Positions 1 to 9,201 of a stretch of 64,000 nt of DNA are shown here, piece after piece. Position numbers and translations under genes: made by a program. The stretch comes from an uncultured Aquimarina sp. (lineage in GTDB: Bacteria > Bacteroidota > Bacteroidia > Flavobacteriales > Flavobacteriaceae), in NCBI GenBank assembly GCA_947492105.1, contig CANLMN010000020.1, forward strand, positions 26,567 through 90,566, given 5' to 3'. How positions within the stretch are numbered: the stretch's first letter is position 1; every line of letters begins with the position of its first letter. The notes beneath the pieces are model-generated. The model worked only from the letters and a program-made list of their open reading frames with translations, was not told the DNA's origin and searched no databases.

Positions 1-1
1 A

Positions 2-1705
2 TGGATTGATATCAGTGGTAACTTAGAAGAAAATGTAGATGGAAGTGGTAATGGTCCCTCTGTTCGATGTGCTGGTTTCTTGGGGAGTGGAGAGAATAGA
101 AGGACACAGCGTAGACAAACATTATTTGTTGGTACATCTACGGGACTGTATACTAATAGTAATGTGAGGACTGGTACGACTCGATGGAAAAAAGAAGAGT
201 TTGCTATTGGTAATGTCGTTATTGATGAGTTATCCATCCGAAAAGACGGATTCGTTGCTGTAGCGACCCATGGTAGAGGTATCTTTACTGCGCGTTATCC
301 AATTGTGGATAGTTTGCCAAGTTTTAATAGTACACAGCGACAAGATATAGAAGATCTTACTGTAACATTAGATTTCTTTAATCAATCTGGTACGCTTACA
401 AGTGTAGATATAGAAGATGTTTTTGTTAATCCTTCAGAAAAAATCGTGTTTTCTGCTACCAGTTCTGATACTAGTATTGCTCAGGTAACACTTAAGGATA
501 ATAAAATAGGTATTGTCAAGGAGGACTTCAATGAGGGAGAAATAGTAGTCACCCTGATAGCTAGCTCTGGAGCAGAAGAGGTGTCAACAACTTTTAAGGT
601 GAATTTTGTCAGACCAGAATTAAATAAATTAGCTGATCTTACTGTAAACTTACTTGAAAAGGAAGAAGCAACGCTTGTTGATTTCTCCACTATTTTTGAT
701 AAACCATTAGTTGATGTAACCTTTTCTGTAGCAAGTTCAAATACCGAAATAGCACAGGCAATAATCAAAGAAGATCAAATAGGTATTACCAATCAAAACA
801 AAGTAGAAGGTGCTGCTATAATTACCTTGACTCTCACTTCGGGAGTTAATACTTTAACCGTACCCTTTACTATCACCTATAGCAATGAGTTGCTCAGACA
901 GAATGATCCAAATTCTGATTCACTTGATCTTATAGACTCTTTTGAAGAGGAAGGAACTGATTTTTTTGTTATTGCTGCAGATGATTTTACGATCCCAGAA
1001 GGAGAAACCTGGAGTATAGAACGTTTGCGAGGCATTGGAGATAGTCGGGATGAGGATCAACCTTGGAGTGGTGTTGCGGTTATTTATAGTGATGATAATG
1101 GGGAGCCTGGAGCAGAAATATATCGTAGCGAGCCAATTATGACAACCAAAGATCGTGATGAGGAGTTTTATAATATGCTAAATATTGAACTCCCAGAGGC
1201 TATTAATTTATCTTCTGGAGCCTATTGGATATCGTTATACACGATTTCAGAGATAGATAGAGCTAATTCGTGGACTTGGATAGAACAAGATTTTACAAAT
1301 GGACACGAAGCTGTTATAATGGAAACAGGTGTTCCTTTTTTACCTATTAGTGAAGTATTTGGTGATCCGGAGTTTAAGTTTGATTTAAAATTTCAACTAT
1401 TTGGTACATTTGTAGAGGCTAATCCTACTGGAAACAAAACAACTACAGCCAATAAGCAACTACTAGCAACGATCTATCCTAATCCTTCTCTTGAGTATTT
1501 TGTGCTAGATTTTTCTACCCTTCCAATAAAAGAGGAAGTAACACTAGTAGTCACTAATATCTCTGGCAAAACGGTATTACAGAAATCAGGGATCCATACC
1601 TCATTACCATACCGCGTGGATACTTCTGGTTTTGCACCAGGGTTTTATGTAGTAACAATCAAAGGAGCCACGCAAAGCAAAAGCTTTAAAGTAATTAAGA
1701 AGTAG
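2..1705 (+). CDS. Secreted propeller protein with T9SS sorting tail (5' partial)
   Basis: The reading frame is open from base 2, so the gene begins outside the window; a TTG at 80 is internal to it and not a convincing start. The first ~100 residues end a VPS10/sortilin-like beta-propeller: 'LFVGTSTGLY', a conserved W, then 'VATHGRGIFTARYP'. Two Ig-like or cadherin-like repeats follow, each with an 'SSNTEIAQ/SSDTSIAQ' motif and 'QIGI'. A domain of about 170 residues comes next, rich in W, D and E. The last ~75 residues form a type A T9SS sorting domain ('YPNPSLEYFVLDF', 'SGKTVLQ', 'GFYVVTIKG'). The protein is therefore expected to be exported across the outer membrane and anchored or released there. 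Substrate unknown. A strong hairpin terminator follows the stop. Confidence 0.85.
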   Translation, partial: WIDISGNLEENVDGSGNGPSVRCAGFLGSGENRRTQRRQTLFVGTSTGLYTNSNVRTGTTRWKKEEFAIGNVVIDELSIRKDGFVAVATHGRGIFTARYPIVDSLPSFNSTQRQDIEDLTVTLDFFNQSGTLTSVDIEDVFVNPSEKIVFSATSSDTSIAQVTLKDNKIGIVKEDFNEGEIVVTLIASSGAEEVSTTFKVNFVRPELNKLADLTVNLLEKEEATLVDFSTIFDKPLVDVTFSVASSNTEIAQAIIKEDQIGITNQNKVEGAAIITLTLTSGVNTLTVPFTITYSNELLRQNDPNSDSLDLIDSFEEEGTDFFVIAADDFTIPEGETWSIERLRGIGDSRDEDQPWSGVAVIYSDDNGEPGAEIYRSEPIMTTKDRDEEFYNMLNIELPEAINLSSGAYWISLYTISEIDRANSWTWIEQDFTNGHEAVIMETGVPFLPISEVFGDPEFKFDLKFQLFGTFVEANPTGNKTTTANKQLLATIYPNPSLEYFVLDFSTLPIKEEVTLVVTNISGKTVLQKSGIHTSLPYRVDTSGFAPGFYVVTIKGATQSKSFKVIKK

Positions 1706-1771
1706 TTTTTTTTATCAAAATAGTTGAATGCTCTAAGTGATACCAATAATTGGTATGATAATAGTTTTCAA

Positions 1772-1815
1772 AATACAAAAATCGCTGAGATACTGGTTTC
1801 AGCGATTTTTGTATT
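1772..1815. terminator. Bidirectional-looking terminator hairpin
   Basis: A perfect 17-bp stem (1772-1788 with 1799-1815) with a 10-base loop. The AT-rich outer part gives T-runs on both strands. It lies 66 bases after the secreted propeller gene. Confidence 0.75.
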
Positions 1816-1858
1816 AAAAAAGAGATACAGTATAACACCAATTGAATTACATTTAATA

Positions 1859-1937
1859 CAATTTAGGTATATAAACACCTATTAATGGAACTGTTATTTT
1901 TTATGTAAAAACACCGTGATGCTATTACATAGCCTTC
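1859..1937 (+). repeat. Dispersed intergenic repeat 1, copy a
   Basis: An AT-rich unit of about 80 bp. It runs from 'caatttaggtatata' through 'ctgttattttttatgtaaaa' to 'caccgtgatgctattacata'. Related copies lie at about 25899-25987, 37541-37620, 42584-42663 and, on the minus strand, 57352-57440. Each lies downstream of a gene in that gene's sense orientation. The rest of the 1706-2149 gap holds nothing else I can name. Confidence 0.7.
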
Positions 1938-2149
1938 CTCACAAGAACCCCTAGTATTTGCAGTGTAGGTACAGAAAAATTACTCAAAAGAGCTATTTGC
2001 CAAAATCAATTTTGCGATCTGACCAGATGATCTTCAAAAACTTTGATTATCGAACGTAGCGCTATGTATTTTATATAAAAATGCTAAAAAAATAAAAGAG
2101 TTACCTTATTTTTGTCCCTCACTACTATACTTTATATAAATTCTGAAAT

Positions 2150-2749
2150 TTGTTAGAGAAAATACAGCAAATACCCCAAGAACAACCAATAAATACCGAT
2201 TATTTTATTTATTGTTTAGAAGCAGTTCATGATATAGAAAGGGTCAAGGCTACCGAAGCACAAGAAAAATTAGAACAATTAACCATGCAATATGGGATAG
2301 CCAGTATTTACAAAACCTGCGACACCATTGAAGGTTTTGAAGCTAGCTTAAATGGTTTGGTCTTGGATGATCATAATTTTAATAACTATGAAATAATCTA
2401 CTTGGTGATAACAGGTGAAGCAAATAGTATTTGTATAAATGACTACTACTATAGTCTACAGGAAATTGCAGAAATTTTTGAAGGAAGACTAAAAGGAAAA
2501 GTATTACATTTTTCTAATGCAAAGGTGCTAGATTTGGACGAAGAAGAAGCACAATATTTTTTGGATATCACTGGTGCAAAAGGTGTTTCTGGGTATGGCA
2601 ATGAATTTAATGGAATCACTAGTGCCAATCTAGACAAAGCCTTCTTTAATTTATTCAAAGAAGATGATAATATGCTAGATGTTGTAGAAGAGTTACATCG
2701 AAGACACTACAAAAGCTGCAAATTACTTGATTTTAGGCTGTATTATTGA
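2150..2749 (+). CDS. DUF6642-like protein, possibly a degenerate caspase-like fold
   Basis: Predicted cytoplasmic protein of 199 residues. An in-frame stop at 2144-2146 lies just before the TTG at 2150, so the start must be here or at a later codon. From memory of the DUF6642 family, the order 'FIYCLEA', a strand with 'YEIIYLVITGE', then 'SLQEIAEIFEGRLKGKVLHFS' and 'FLDITGAKGVSGYG' matches it well. In that family I recall 'AFHG' and 'HFGSC' where this protein has 'VITGE' and 'HFSNA', so the possible catalytic His and Cys appear replaced. The family assignment and the idea of loss of catalysis are inferences. It stands alone, with no operon partner. Confidence 0.55.
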   Translation: MLEKIQQIPQEQPINTDYFIYCLEAVHDIERVKATEAQEKLEQLTMQYGIASIYKTCDTIEGFEASLNGLVLDDHNFNNYEIIYLVITGEANSICINDYYYSLQEIAEIFEGRLKGKVLHFSNAKVLDLDEEEAQYFLDITGAKGVSGYGNEFNGITSANLDKAFFNLFKEDDNMLDVVEELHRRHYKSCKLLDFRLYY

Positions 2750-3040
2750 GTTGAGAGAATCAAAGATGTTGGGTTAGAATTCTCAACGCAAATTTTCCCC
2801 TAATTTTTTCCTCTCCAATCCAAGATTCTGGAGCTCTTTTAAAAAAATAAGACTGAATTACATTTCGTAGAAATTTTAGAAATTACTTGTAGGCTTGTTT
2901 TTGGCACCGTTGGGGTATCCTTTTTTTTAAGCAATTAGAACTACTAGTGCCTAATTCTTGCTGGACAATTTTTCTTTTTTTAAAGGGTCTTACCAATTAA
3001 TCACCTGACAAAAAGAAGATTATTTTAACTAATATCATTT

Positions 3041-3118
3041 AAAAAATAATTCCAGGCTATTAATTTGGTTCTTTTTTTACTATTTTTTTGCTAAAAAATT
3101 AAATCGCAGCTAAGGTTA
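3041..3118 (-). repeat. Dispersed intergenic repeat 2, copy a
   Basis: Read on the minus strand it contains 'gatttaattttttagcaaaa', then 'agaaccaaattaatagcctg'. It aligns closely with the plus-strand copy at 42661-42735 and more loosely with copies near 6985, 27520, 44255 (minus) and 57205. Confidence 0.6.
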
Positions 3119-3547
3119 TACTTGAATTTTATAGCTCAAACTAGCGAAAAATAGTTCCATTATTTTAGCTTACAATTACATTCTAACTGGTATAATTTAC
3201 CCTTCATTGCGGTTTTCCGTAAATAATTGTTTGTTAGCTTCTGTACTTTTATGCCAGAACACATAAAACAAAATAATATGATGACAATTGAAGCAATAAA
3301 ACCAGGTCCAAAACCCAAAAAATCAGATGGCACACTAGATAAAAGAAGGAGAGACAATAAGATACACAAGGCAACAAACCTTCTTTAAAACCCAGCAAAA
3401 CATCTAAAAAAAAGTAGGAGACTATTTTACTGGGAGAAGAAAAAGCGATGATAAATCCCTTTTTAAATTATACTTCTTGTTGTCCTAATTTCTCAGACCA
3501 CTTCAGTTTCTTGCGGTTCCTATAGAGTAGAGGAGGAGTTATAGAAG

Positions 3548-3590
3548 CGGTTTACACTTTTTTTCACCAAAGTAAAAAAAGTGTAAACCG
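3548..3590 (-). terminator. Perfect 17-bp hairpin downstream of the DUF1501 gene
   Basis: Arms at 3548-3564 and 3574-3590 with a 9-base loop. Each arm ends in seven T or A residues towards the loop. It lies 80 bases beyond the DUF1501 stop on the minus strand and could end that transcript. The T-tract is inside the stem and not after it, so the role is uncertain. Confidence 0.4.
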
Positions 3591-3671
3591 ACGCTATCCC
3601 ACAAAGTGCGTAAGTTAAAAATAATAGAAGTTAGATTTTACCAGATAGTCCTTTTAAAAAATGACTTCATC

Positions 3672-5288
3672 TTAATAGATCATAACAGATTTACTATAGT
3701 TTTTAGAGTTCGTTTTTATTTGATAGGCATAAAACCCTTCTGACAAGGTATAGTTAGACGCTTTTTTAATGTTGATTATGTGTTTTCCTTCTAATAAAAA
3801 TTCATTTTTGAGCGTAGTTACCTTTCGTCCAGACATATCATAGAGTGATATATCCATATGAGCTGACTGGGGCGTTGTGATATGGATATGAGGTTGGTTT
3901 TCTGTGTAAACTATAGTATGTTCAAAACCTACTTCAATAGCTCTACGGGTTTTTGCAGCGACATTTGTATTAGTGTCAAAACCAAGATCCAAAGAATTGT
4001 ATTCTTCTCCGAGGAGAACTTGATTTACTAGATCTTCATCAACTCCAATCCAGTCTTTCATAATGGATGCGTAGACTTGTCTAAAGTCTGTGTTTATAAG
4101 CACATTTCCAGAACTATCCAAATCATTTAAACTTGGATGTTCTCCAATAAAACCATTCCCATTTAGGGCTTTTCCAAATAGCATAACCGGAGCAGCAGTA
4201 CCATGGTCCGTACCTTTAGATCCATTTTCGTTTACTCTACGACCAAATTCTGAAATAGTCATTGCCATTACCTTGTCATCCCATCCAGCATTCTTTAGGT
4301 CTTCAAAGAAGAATGCAATAGCATCTGATAAGGCGGTAGTTAGTCCTTCATGTTTCAATAATTGTTTACTGTGTGTATCATAACCAGATAAGGTAACCAT
4401 ATATACTTTGGTTCCTAAATTTCCTTTAATTAAGCGAGATACGATGCTAAGTTGATCGGACAATTTATTGTTCATAGGGTATTCTCCATAATCTGAAGAT
4501 GCTTCATATGCTTTGTGAATAACTCCAGCATATTCAACGGTAGCATTTGCTGTAGCTCTCAAGAATTTCAATTGTTCTCCATATTTGGAATCAGGTAACC
4601 CTTGGAGACCGTATTGTGATCCAGTTTGAGCGATAGTAAATAATCGTTTGGGATCTGCAACGGAGAATCCAAAATGTGTGTCATCACCGGTGAAAATTCG
4701 ATTTCCCATGCTGCCTATTTGTACTGCTGCTGGTTTTGTTGGTGGATTGAGTAGATAATCTGGGTATAGATCTTCGAAATAACGACCTAGCCAACCTCTT
4801 CTATTTGGTTTAGTATCAGCTGTTGCCCAAATATCAGAACTAGCAAAGTGTGAAAGATTGGTGTTGTTATAACCCACACCATGAATGACTTTCATCTGAC
4901 CATCACCCCACATTTTTTCAAACTTATTAGCATAAGTGGGCATGCCATAGGAGTCATTGAGATTGAAAATTTGGTTTTCCGGAATTTTAATTCCAGGACG
5001 AGCATTGGCATAGGTGTCATATTGATTAATAGGTATGATCGTATTTAAACCATCATTACCTCCTTTTAACCTTACAATTACTAATACTCTGTCAGATTCT
5101 ACTTGATCCATAGCGACAGTTAGTGCAGTCGGGCTAGATGCTGCTATAGCAGAGTGCGCTAATGCTACACTTCCTCCGCTTGCAATTCCTAGTGTTTGCA
5201 AAAATGAGCGTCTACTCCATTTTTTGTGTTCTTGATGATTGCATCCGTCAGATTTTTTTTCCGAAATTTTATGATTTGTGCTGTGCAT
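3672..5288 (-). CDS. DUF1501 family exported protein with C-terminal sorting-like domain
   Basis: 538 residues starting at ATG. The N-terminus has a twin-arginine motif 'RRSFLQ' (residues 26-31) followed by a short hydrophobic, Ala-rich segment ending 'AIAASSP', so Tat export is likely. The body carries DUF1501 landmarks: 'VLVIVRLKGGNDGLNTIIP', 'MWGDGQMKVIHGVGY', 'TISEFGRRVNENGSKGTDHGTA'. DUF1501 is related to the sulfatase/alkaline-phosphatase fold; its substrate is not known. The last ~70 residues ('ISLYDMSGRKVTTL', 'SEGFYAYQIKT') resemble a T9SS sorting domain. The DUF1800 gene lies 7 bases upstream on the same strand, the usual pairing for this family. Confidence 0.9.
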   Translation of the reverse strand: MHSTNHKISEKKSDGCNHQEHKKWSRRSFLQTLGIASGGSVALAHSAIAASSPTALTVAMDQVESDRVLVIVRLKGGNDGLNTIIPINQYDTYANARPGIKIPENQIFNLNDSYGMPTYANKFEKMWGDGQMKVIHGVGYNNTNLSHFASSDIWATADTKPNRRGWLGRYFEDLYPDYLLNPPTKPAAVQIGSMGNRIFTGDDTHFGFSVADPKRLFTIAQTGSQYGLQGLPDSKYGEQLKFLRATANATVEYAGVIHKAYEASSDYGEYPMNNKLSDQLSIVSRLIKGNLGTKVYMVTLSGYDTHSKQLLKHEGLTTALSDAIAFFFEDLKNAGWDDKVMAMTISEFGRRVNENGSKGTDHGTAAPVMLFGKALNGNGFIGEHPSLNDLDSSGNVLINTDFRQVYASIMKDWIGVDEDLVNQVLLGEEYNSLDLGFDTNTNVAAKTRRAIEVGFEHTIVYTENQPHIHITTPQSAHMDISLYDMSGRKVTTLKNEFLLEGKHIINIKKASNYTLSEGFYAYQIKTNSKNYSKSVMIY

Positions 5289-5295
5289 AATTTTT

Positions 5296-6753
5296 TTATT
5301 TAAGTTGAAATTCGGGTATTTTTATAATGTGAGCGAGTAGTTGAGCTACCTGACTTGGTGCACTTTCCGTTTCTAGATCCCAAAGACCATCTTCGAAGTG
5401 ATTTTCGGGTATTTCATTCTTAAAAATTTCTAAAGCTTCTTCATAATCAAAGTTTTCAAATAAAGGTTTCGGAAGGAAGTACTCTATTATCGACCTAGAT
5501 ACGAGTGCCACATCCTTAGAGTTGCCTCCCATTATATAGGTAGCAAATGTTCTGAATTGTTCTTTGTCATATCTCCAAAAACTCCAGAGATACCAATTAA
5601 CTCGATCCCACCTTCTCGCAATAGTACTTGAGTTAACCCAGTCTTTATCTTCTTGCCATCCTCCGACATCAATGGGGTTAAAAAGTTCTTGTGTTAATTC
5701 TTTACATCCTCCTCTAACTTTGTCGAAAAAATTAAAATCGGTAGGGATTTCAAAATTAAGCTCTTTAAAAAATGATAACTGAATATCAATAGGGCTTTTT
5801 ATTAGAAGACCTAGACTTTTGTCATTAAAGAAGTGTTCGCTCTTGAATAGTCGTTTCAATACAGGAGATATCTCAAAATCATTATCTACAAAAGTTTGTG
5901 CTAATTGAGTTATAATTACTGTATTTATTTCTGGACTAACAAAATGGCGATATAGTTTCGTGCAAATGAATTCAGCTATTTTTACCTTTCTTTTTTTGAA
6001 TAATATATCGATAACATCATCGTATCCCCAATTTCCAGTTTCTTCAAAAATTGTTTTAGAGCTATCGTCAAATTTTGCTGGATCAAAAACAATGGGTCCC
6101 CAGCGTTCTTCTCTTTTATTCCAACCTGTAAATGCTCTTGAAATTTCTATAATGTCGGTTTGCGTATAACCGTTGTCAATTCCTAATGTAAATAGCTCTA
6201 AAAATTCTCTAGCATAATTCTCATTAGGTTTCTTTTTATTATTATCAAAATTATTAAGGTAGATCAGCATCGCTGGATTCAATCCAATGTCATATGCAAA
6301 TTGTTTGAAATTACCTATTGCATGAAATTGTAATAGATGATAATACTGATACATATAGGCCGGACTTCTATATACCGTTTCTTCTGTGACAAAATGGTTG
6401 CTCCAGAAAAGAGTCAGTCGATCTCTCAGATTATTTGTAAAGAAATCTTGAACCATTTGATTTTTTAATTCAGTTCTATATGTATGCATTTTTTTTGGCG
6501 CAGTATCAAAATCTTTTTTTACCCAAAAACCCCAATCAGGTGCCTTTGTTGGAGGCATATTTATGGCTTCATCAATAAGTTGATCAATAAGTTCTAGGGG
6601 GTTTTGATTTAAGCCGTTAGCAACCATTTCAGGTGTTGCCCCAAAACCTAATCTTCTGTATAACTGATGAATTTTTTGCAAATCCCAAGGGTTTGAACTT
6701 GTGGGGGAGTAAGCCTTTAGAGAAGCAATATTATATGTGCTACTTGTTGTCAT
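5296..6753 (-). CDS. DUF1800 family protein
   Basis: 485 residues from ATG. Typical DUF1800 features are the early 'HQLYRRLGFGATPEMV' (from residue 29), 'RDRLTLFWSNHFVTEE', 'YAREFLELFTLGIDNGYTQ', 'EISRAFTGWN' and 'IKSPIDIQ'. The family is large in Bacteroidetes and its biochemical role is unknown. It nearly always precedes DUF1501, as here, and the two probably act together at the cell envelope. No clear signal peptide is visible, unlike the Tat-bearing partner. Confidence 0.9.
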   Translation of the reverse strand: MTTSSTYNIASLKAYSPTSSNPWDLQKIHQLYRRLGFGATPEMVANGLNQNPLELIDQLIDEAINMPPTKAPDWGFWVKKDFDTAPKKMHTYRTELKNQMVQDFFTNNLRDRLTLFWSNHFVTEETVYRSPAYMYQYYHLLQFHAIGNFKQFAYDIGLNPAMLIYLNNFDNNKKKPNENYAREFLELFTLGIDNGYTQTDIIEISRAFTGWNKREERWGPIVFDPAKFDDSSKTIFEETGNWGYDDVIDILFKKRKVKIAEFICTKLYRHFVSPEINTVIITQLAQTFVDNDFEISPVLKRLFKSEHFFNDKSLGLLIKSPIDIQLSFFKELNFEIPTDFNFFDKVRGGCKELTQELFNPIDVGGWQEDKDWVNSSTIARRWDRVNWYLWSFWRYDKEQFRTFATYIMGGNSKDVALVSRSIIEYFLPKPLFENFDYEEALEIFKNEIPENHFEDGLWDLETESAPSQVAQLLAHIIKIPEFQLK

Positions 6754-7570
6754 TATAGTTTGTTTATTTATAGTGATTAATTTGTGTTGTTCAAAAAAAA
6801 CTTTTTCTATATGTATTCGTGTGTCTATATTTCTACTGAATTTGGTGTACAGTGAAAAACCTCACATAAGATTGCACTAGTTTATTTCTTTTAAACCTTC
6901 AGTATGTATGATCACTCCATTATGAGAATGAGATGAGTCAAATACGTGCTTTTTTGAATCCCTATGCCTTAAGTTTGATTCTGCGGTAAAAAATAGTAGA
7001 AAAACAAGTAAATTATTAACTCATAATTATGGTTTAAATGATATCATATCAATATTTTGATCCTTATTTTTATTATTAACTAGAATTGAAATTCTTTGAT
7101 CTGTATGATATTTAATCATTGTACAATTTTGATTCTTCCTTAGATGTATTTTATGCTGTTGGCATATAGGTTTCTATTGATGACATAAATTTGAACGCTG
7201 TATAGAACTTTAGTAAATTTCTCTAAAAGATGAGTTTCCATCATTTTGGATAAACTTTTGGAAGATAGACATGAAAGTTTGGTACTTATTTTTAATTGGA
7301 ATGAGGCATTTTGTTCAGAACTCCAAAACGGAAGGGCTAGGAACGAAGCGTGTTTTAACTTAATTAATTTCATGATTTGTGTGTTTGATTACGGTTTGTC
7401 CTTACTTAGGTTTTTATTTTTCAGGAATTACCGTTAATATTATAATCGAAATTAAAAAAAAATATCATACATAATAACCTCATAGTTAGATGTTTAACTT
7501 GTTTTTAACTTGTTTTTAACTTGTTTTTAACTTGTTTTTAAAATTGATGTTTGGTTTTAGGAAATCAAAA
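6754..7570. other. Intergenic region at the left edge of the accessory island
   Basis: About 800 bp with no convincing gene. Overlapping short ORFs on opposite strands near 7140-7437 look like chance. It contains a degenerate copy of dispersed repeat 2 (about 6985-7040) and a short tandem repeat at 7493-7541. Confidence 0.6.
7493..7541. repeat. 11-bp tandem repeat
   Basis: Four perfect copies of TTTAACTTGTT (7493-7536) and the start of a fifth. It lies directly upstream of the truncated PRPP-synthetase-like reading frame. Such tracts arise and change length by slippage; no regulatory role can be shown. Confidence 0.9.
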
Positions 7571-7573
7571 TAA

Positions 7574-8269
7574 GGTGTTTTAATCAAAATTAGAGGAAAC
7601 AGTTACGAAGACTTATTTAGAGCTGCTTCTATAAAGGAAGCTTGGGATGCAGAAAATTCTATAAATAAAAATGCAGTAGCTAAACTCACTATCTTTTGTC
7701 TAATTGGGCAGCACTCGGATAGACGATTTAATAAAGGAGAATCTTTTGATTTGAAAGTAATTGCTCAATTTATTAATGTGATGAAATTTGATAAAGTGTC
7801 AATTTTACACCCTCATAGTCCAATTTCATTGGCTCTTATAGATAATTCTGAAAAAATATCTCATTTTGAATTTGTAGAAAAAGCATTTAATCAAATAGGC
7901 AATCCAGTATTAGTAAGTCCCGATGCAGGAGCCTATAAAACAACTCATGAAATTGCAGAAAAACTACATGCAGATCTAATTCCTTCTAATAAGGTTAGGG
8001 TAGATGGTGCACCAGTAATCAGTATTCAAGGTGATGTAAAAGGTAAAGAGTGCTTGATTGTTGATGATCTAGCTGATGGCGGCAGAACATTTAAGTTTTT
8101 GGCAGAAGCATTAAAAACGCAAGGAGCATCAAAAGTATTTCTATATGTTACACATGCCCAATTTAACTATGGCTTTGATGAATTAAAAGAAAAAATTGAC
8201 CATATTTATTGTACAAATAGTTTTAAAGACATTGATAGTAAATATGTTACTCAGTTTAAAGTGATTTGA
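7574..8269 (+). pseudogene. 5'-truncated PRPP-synthetase-like gene
   Basis: A continuous frame runs from a stop at 7571 to 8269 (231 codons). It shows the core of ribose-phosphate pyrophosphokinase: 'HSDRRFNKGE', where typical enzymes read ARQDR...GEP; 'VSILHPHSP', matching the usual V..DPHS; and the PRPP-binding loop 'CLIVDDLADGGRTF'. The divergent form is most like the short phage/NAD-salvage type. About 50 N-terminal residues are missing and there is no ATG in frame; the only candidate starts are a TTG at 7751 or other rare codons. I infer a truncated relic, although the remaining frame is intact. A hairpin terminator follows at 8285-8308. A NadV-type phosphoribosyltransferase partner was not found nearby. 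Confidence 0.65.
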
Positions 8270-8284
8270 ATTTGTATTTTTGCA

Positions 8285-8308
8285 GCAGACCAATAAGTCT
8301 GCTTTTTT
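8285..8308 (+). terminator. Rho-independent terminator
   Basis: GCAGAC (8285-8290), a 6-base loop, GTCTGC (8297-8302), then six T. It lies 16 bases after the PRPP-synthetase-like frame. Confidence 0.8.
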
Positions 8309-8441
8309 AGGCTTAGTGTATAGAAAATAGCATAAACCTTTACTCAGGGAGACGGGCAAAATATGTTAGGAATGGAATCAAATACTTCCCTATAAATAGT
8401 ACTGCCAAAAGTAGGAATTGTTAAAGTATCACCTATCAAAA

Positions 8442-8600
8442 TTACATTCTAGATTTCTCATTATCTGCACCAGATTTACCTTTAGCTTCTTTTACTTTTT
8501 TATTTCCAAAAGGGTACGTATAGCTAATTCTAAAAATACGTGAGAAACCTGATTCTGGGCTATAGGTTCCATTAAAAACATTGCCAAATGCTTCTCGAAT
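8442..8600 (-). pseudogene. C-terminal remnant of an outer-membrane beta-barrel receptor
   Basis: Read on the minus strand, 53 codons end at a TAA (8442-8444). They give the typical tail of the TonB-dependent-receptor-like 'outer membrane beta-barrel' family: 'GFSRIFRISYTYPFGNKKVK', then a charged tail ending 'EKSRM'. The frame is lost at 8600, exactly where a duplicated piece of the downstream secreted-protein gene begins. It is therefore a fragment cut by rearrangement. Confidence 0.75.
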
Positions 8601-8864
8601 GGAATCAATTTAACTGCGATAAGTATTGATGAAAGCACTGTTACTAATGGTTTTGTAACTTCAAAAACAAATGCTTCTTCATTAACACCATTTATTGGTT
8701 TAATATGTGAATACGATAGTTTTCAAATAGCTCTGATGACTGGATGGGATAATTTGTCAGGAAGAACAGGTGAAAATTGGATATATCAAGGTAAACCGTG
8801 GTTTGGGATAGGTTTAGGATATAACATTTTTAACACTAGTAATAATAAACCTAACAATGATTAA
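8600..8864 (+). pseudogene. Duplicated 3' end of the secreted-protein gene at 9670
   Basis: Bases from 8600 repeat those from 10203 almost perfectly, at a fixed offset of 1603 bases, through the stop codon (8862-8864) and on into the flanking repeat to about 9036. Only the last ~88 codons are present and there is no start, so this is a dead copy. It joins head-on to the receptor remnant on the minus strand. Confidence 0.85.
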
Positions 8865-8870
8865 ATTAAA

Positions 8871-9016
8871 AGGCAAGTATAGAATACGCCATTTTCAAAC
8901 AAATCTAAAAGGTTCGCTTTTTTTGGCCAAGCGGTTGTAAATTGAGTTTAAAAATAAATGCCATTGAGACATTTAAATTTTTAAAAAACAATCGAGCGCT
9001 TGCGAGCGGCAATTTT
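8871..9016 (+). repeat. Left block of cassette-boundary element A
   Basis: About 145 bp, starting near 'gaatacgccattttcaaaca' and ending 'gcggcaattttac'. It directly precedes the attC-like core A. Close copies precede core B (10474-10626) and core D (about 17419-17557). Core C has no left block. Confidence 0.75.
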
Positions 9017-9201
9017 ACATAACGGCTAATTATAGCTTACGAATATTAGTGCAACCTAGGTCGTAAAACGGCTATTACATAAATGCTAACGATATAGACC
9101 TAAAGGCGCTATATCTGCATCTATGTAAAATAGAACAGAAAAAGTTCTATTCACCGTTTTACTCATAGATGATATTTGTACTATAATGTTCTGCGTTATG
9201 T
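9017..9201 (+). repeat. attC-like inverted-repeat site A (long form)
   Basis: The outer arms ACATAAC (9017-9023) and GTTATGT (9195-9201) are perfectly complementary. The inner arms ATTATAG (9029-9035) and CTATAAT (9181-9187) are too. The bases between outer and inner arms do not pair (GGCTA against GTTCTGC). Inside lie further nested stems: GTAAAACGG (9063-9071) with CCGTTTTAC (9153-9161), GATATAG with CTATATC, and AATAGAAC with GTTCTATT. This is the architecture of an integron attC site with a long variable terminal structure. No integrase gene is in the window, so function is inferred. Confidence 0.6.

Larger units (their letters stand above)
2750..3671. other. Long intergenic region with a repeat copy and a hairpin
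   Basis: About 920 bp without a convincing gene. It holds a minus-strand copy of dispersed repeat 2 (about 3041-3118) and a perfect hairpin (3548-3590). A minus-strand ORF at 3160-3369 would encode a 69-residue hydrophobic peptide, but neither codon pattern nor context supports it. Confidence 0.6.

Noticed and set aside
3160-3369. 69-codon minus-strand hydrophobic ORF
   Set aside because: Isolated, in an AT-rich gap, without context or similarity; hydrophobicity follows from T-rich codons. Not excluded, but not supported.
7140-7437. Opposite-strand ORFs upstream of the island
   Set aside because: They overlap each other on opposite strands, with no motif and no plausible neighbours.
7493-7541. 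Short direct repeats that could suggest a CRISPR array
   Set aside because: The copies are 11 bp, directly adjacent, with no spacers; it is a simple tandem repeat.
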